This document shows, piece after piece, positions 31,080 to 31,152 of a stretch of 31,152 bases of DNA (position 1 is its first letter; each line of letters opens with the position of its first letter). The notes under the pieces were generated by a model. The model did no database searches. It saw only the letters and a list, made by a program, of their open reading frames with translations, and was not told the DNA's origin. This stretch comes from an uncultured Geobacteraceae bacterium (lineage in GTDB: Bacteria > Desulfobacterota > Desulfuromonadia > Desulfuromonadales > Geopsychrobacteraceae): positions 1 through 31,152 of the forward strand of contig CALFFB010000297.1 in assembly GCA_937958075.1 (NCBI GenBank), in the 5' to 3' direction. The translations under genes were made by a program, and so were the position numbers.

Positions 31080-31152
31080 TTCAGCACAGGACCAGGGCTC
31101 CCATTCCAGGGGACACTTTTCGCCGTCCTGGCCGTTCGACCGTCGCCATCCA
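31080..31152. repeat. Intergenic repeat element, copy B, cut by window edge
   Basis: Begins TTCAGCACAGGACCAGGG and follows copy A (27010-27058) at about 40 of 49 positions in the same orientation. The second arm would lie beyond the window. It sits upstream of the fbpA promoter, so the fbp operon is bracketed by two copies about 4.07 kb apart. Confidence 0.6.

Noticed and set aside
1..31152. CRISPR arrays, tRNA/rRNA genes, prophage, insertion sequences, cobalamin riboswitch
   Set aside because: None was seen on either strand; in particular no B12-box-like leader is visible before the cobalamin sensor.

Overview
The window reads as chromosomal DNA of a Gram-negative, moderately GC-rich deltaproteobacterium-like organism, most plausibly a Desulfuromonadales/Geobacterales relative. 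This assignment is an inference from gene content: sigma54 enhancer-binding regulators, TRAP and branched-chain amino acid transporters, dense two-component and c-di-GMP signalling, and a monofunctional proline dehydrogenase beside a separate P5C dehydrogenase. No rRNA, tRNA, transposase, CRISPR array or phage gene was seen.

Layout. (1) 2-730, plus strand: an ATP-dependent DNA ligase cut by the left edge. (2) 749-11186, all minus strand: an amino-acid catabolism and uptake cluster, read as pruA (P5C dehydrogenase), proline dehydrogenase, livK, livH, livM, livG, livF, a two-domain universal stress protein, a sigma54 enhancer-binding protein (EBP1) and csaA. A good sigma54 -24/-12 promoter lies upstream of pruA. 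(3) 11514-17263, minus strand: EBP2 (a paralogue of EBP1), then dctQ, dctM, dctP of a TRAP transporter and a VOC-fold protein, with a second sigma54 promoter in front of dctQ. The same inverted repeat, TATGC-N6-GCATA, sits about 150 bp upstream of both sigma54 promoters, and a near-copy lies in the leader of EBP2. It is the best candidate for the enhancer of EBP1 and/or EBP2.

(4) 17516-26448, plus strand: a signalling island, and the most interesting part of the window. Four genes are chained by ATGA stop/start overlaps: a cobalamin-binding protein with the W-x9-EH signature of the CarH-type B12 photoreceptor domain but no DNA-binding domain, a PAS histidine kinase, a REC-PAS-histidine kinase and an NtrC-type response regulator. 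They are followed by a single-domain REC protein, a REC-PAS-PAS-GGDEF-EAL protein with both catalytic motifs intact, and a PilZ protein. The simplest model is a B12-based (light or cobalamin) sensor that drives a multi-step phosphorelay, with one transcriptional output through sigma54 and one output through c-di-GMP.

(5) 26452-31152, minus strand: a flavodoxin, then an iron(III) ABC transporter operon fbpA-fbpB-fbpC with a candidate Fur-box promoter. The iron operon is flanked on both sides by similar copies of an intergenic inverted-repeat element (27010-27098 and 31080 to the right edge). In both ABC operons a strong hairpin with a U-tract sits between the binding-protein gene and the first permease gene, a likely partial terminator that favours binding-protein expression.
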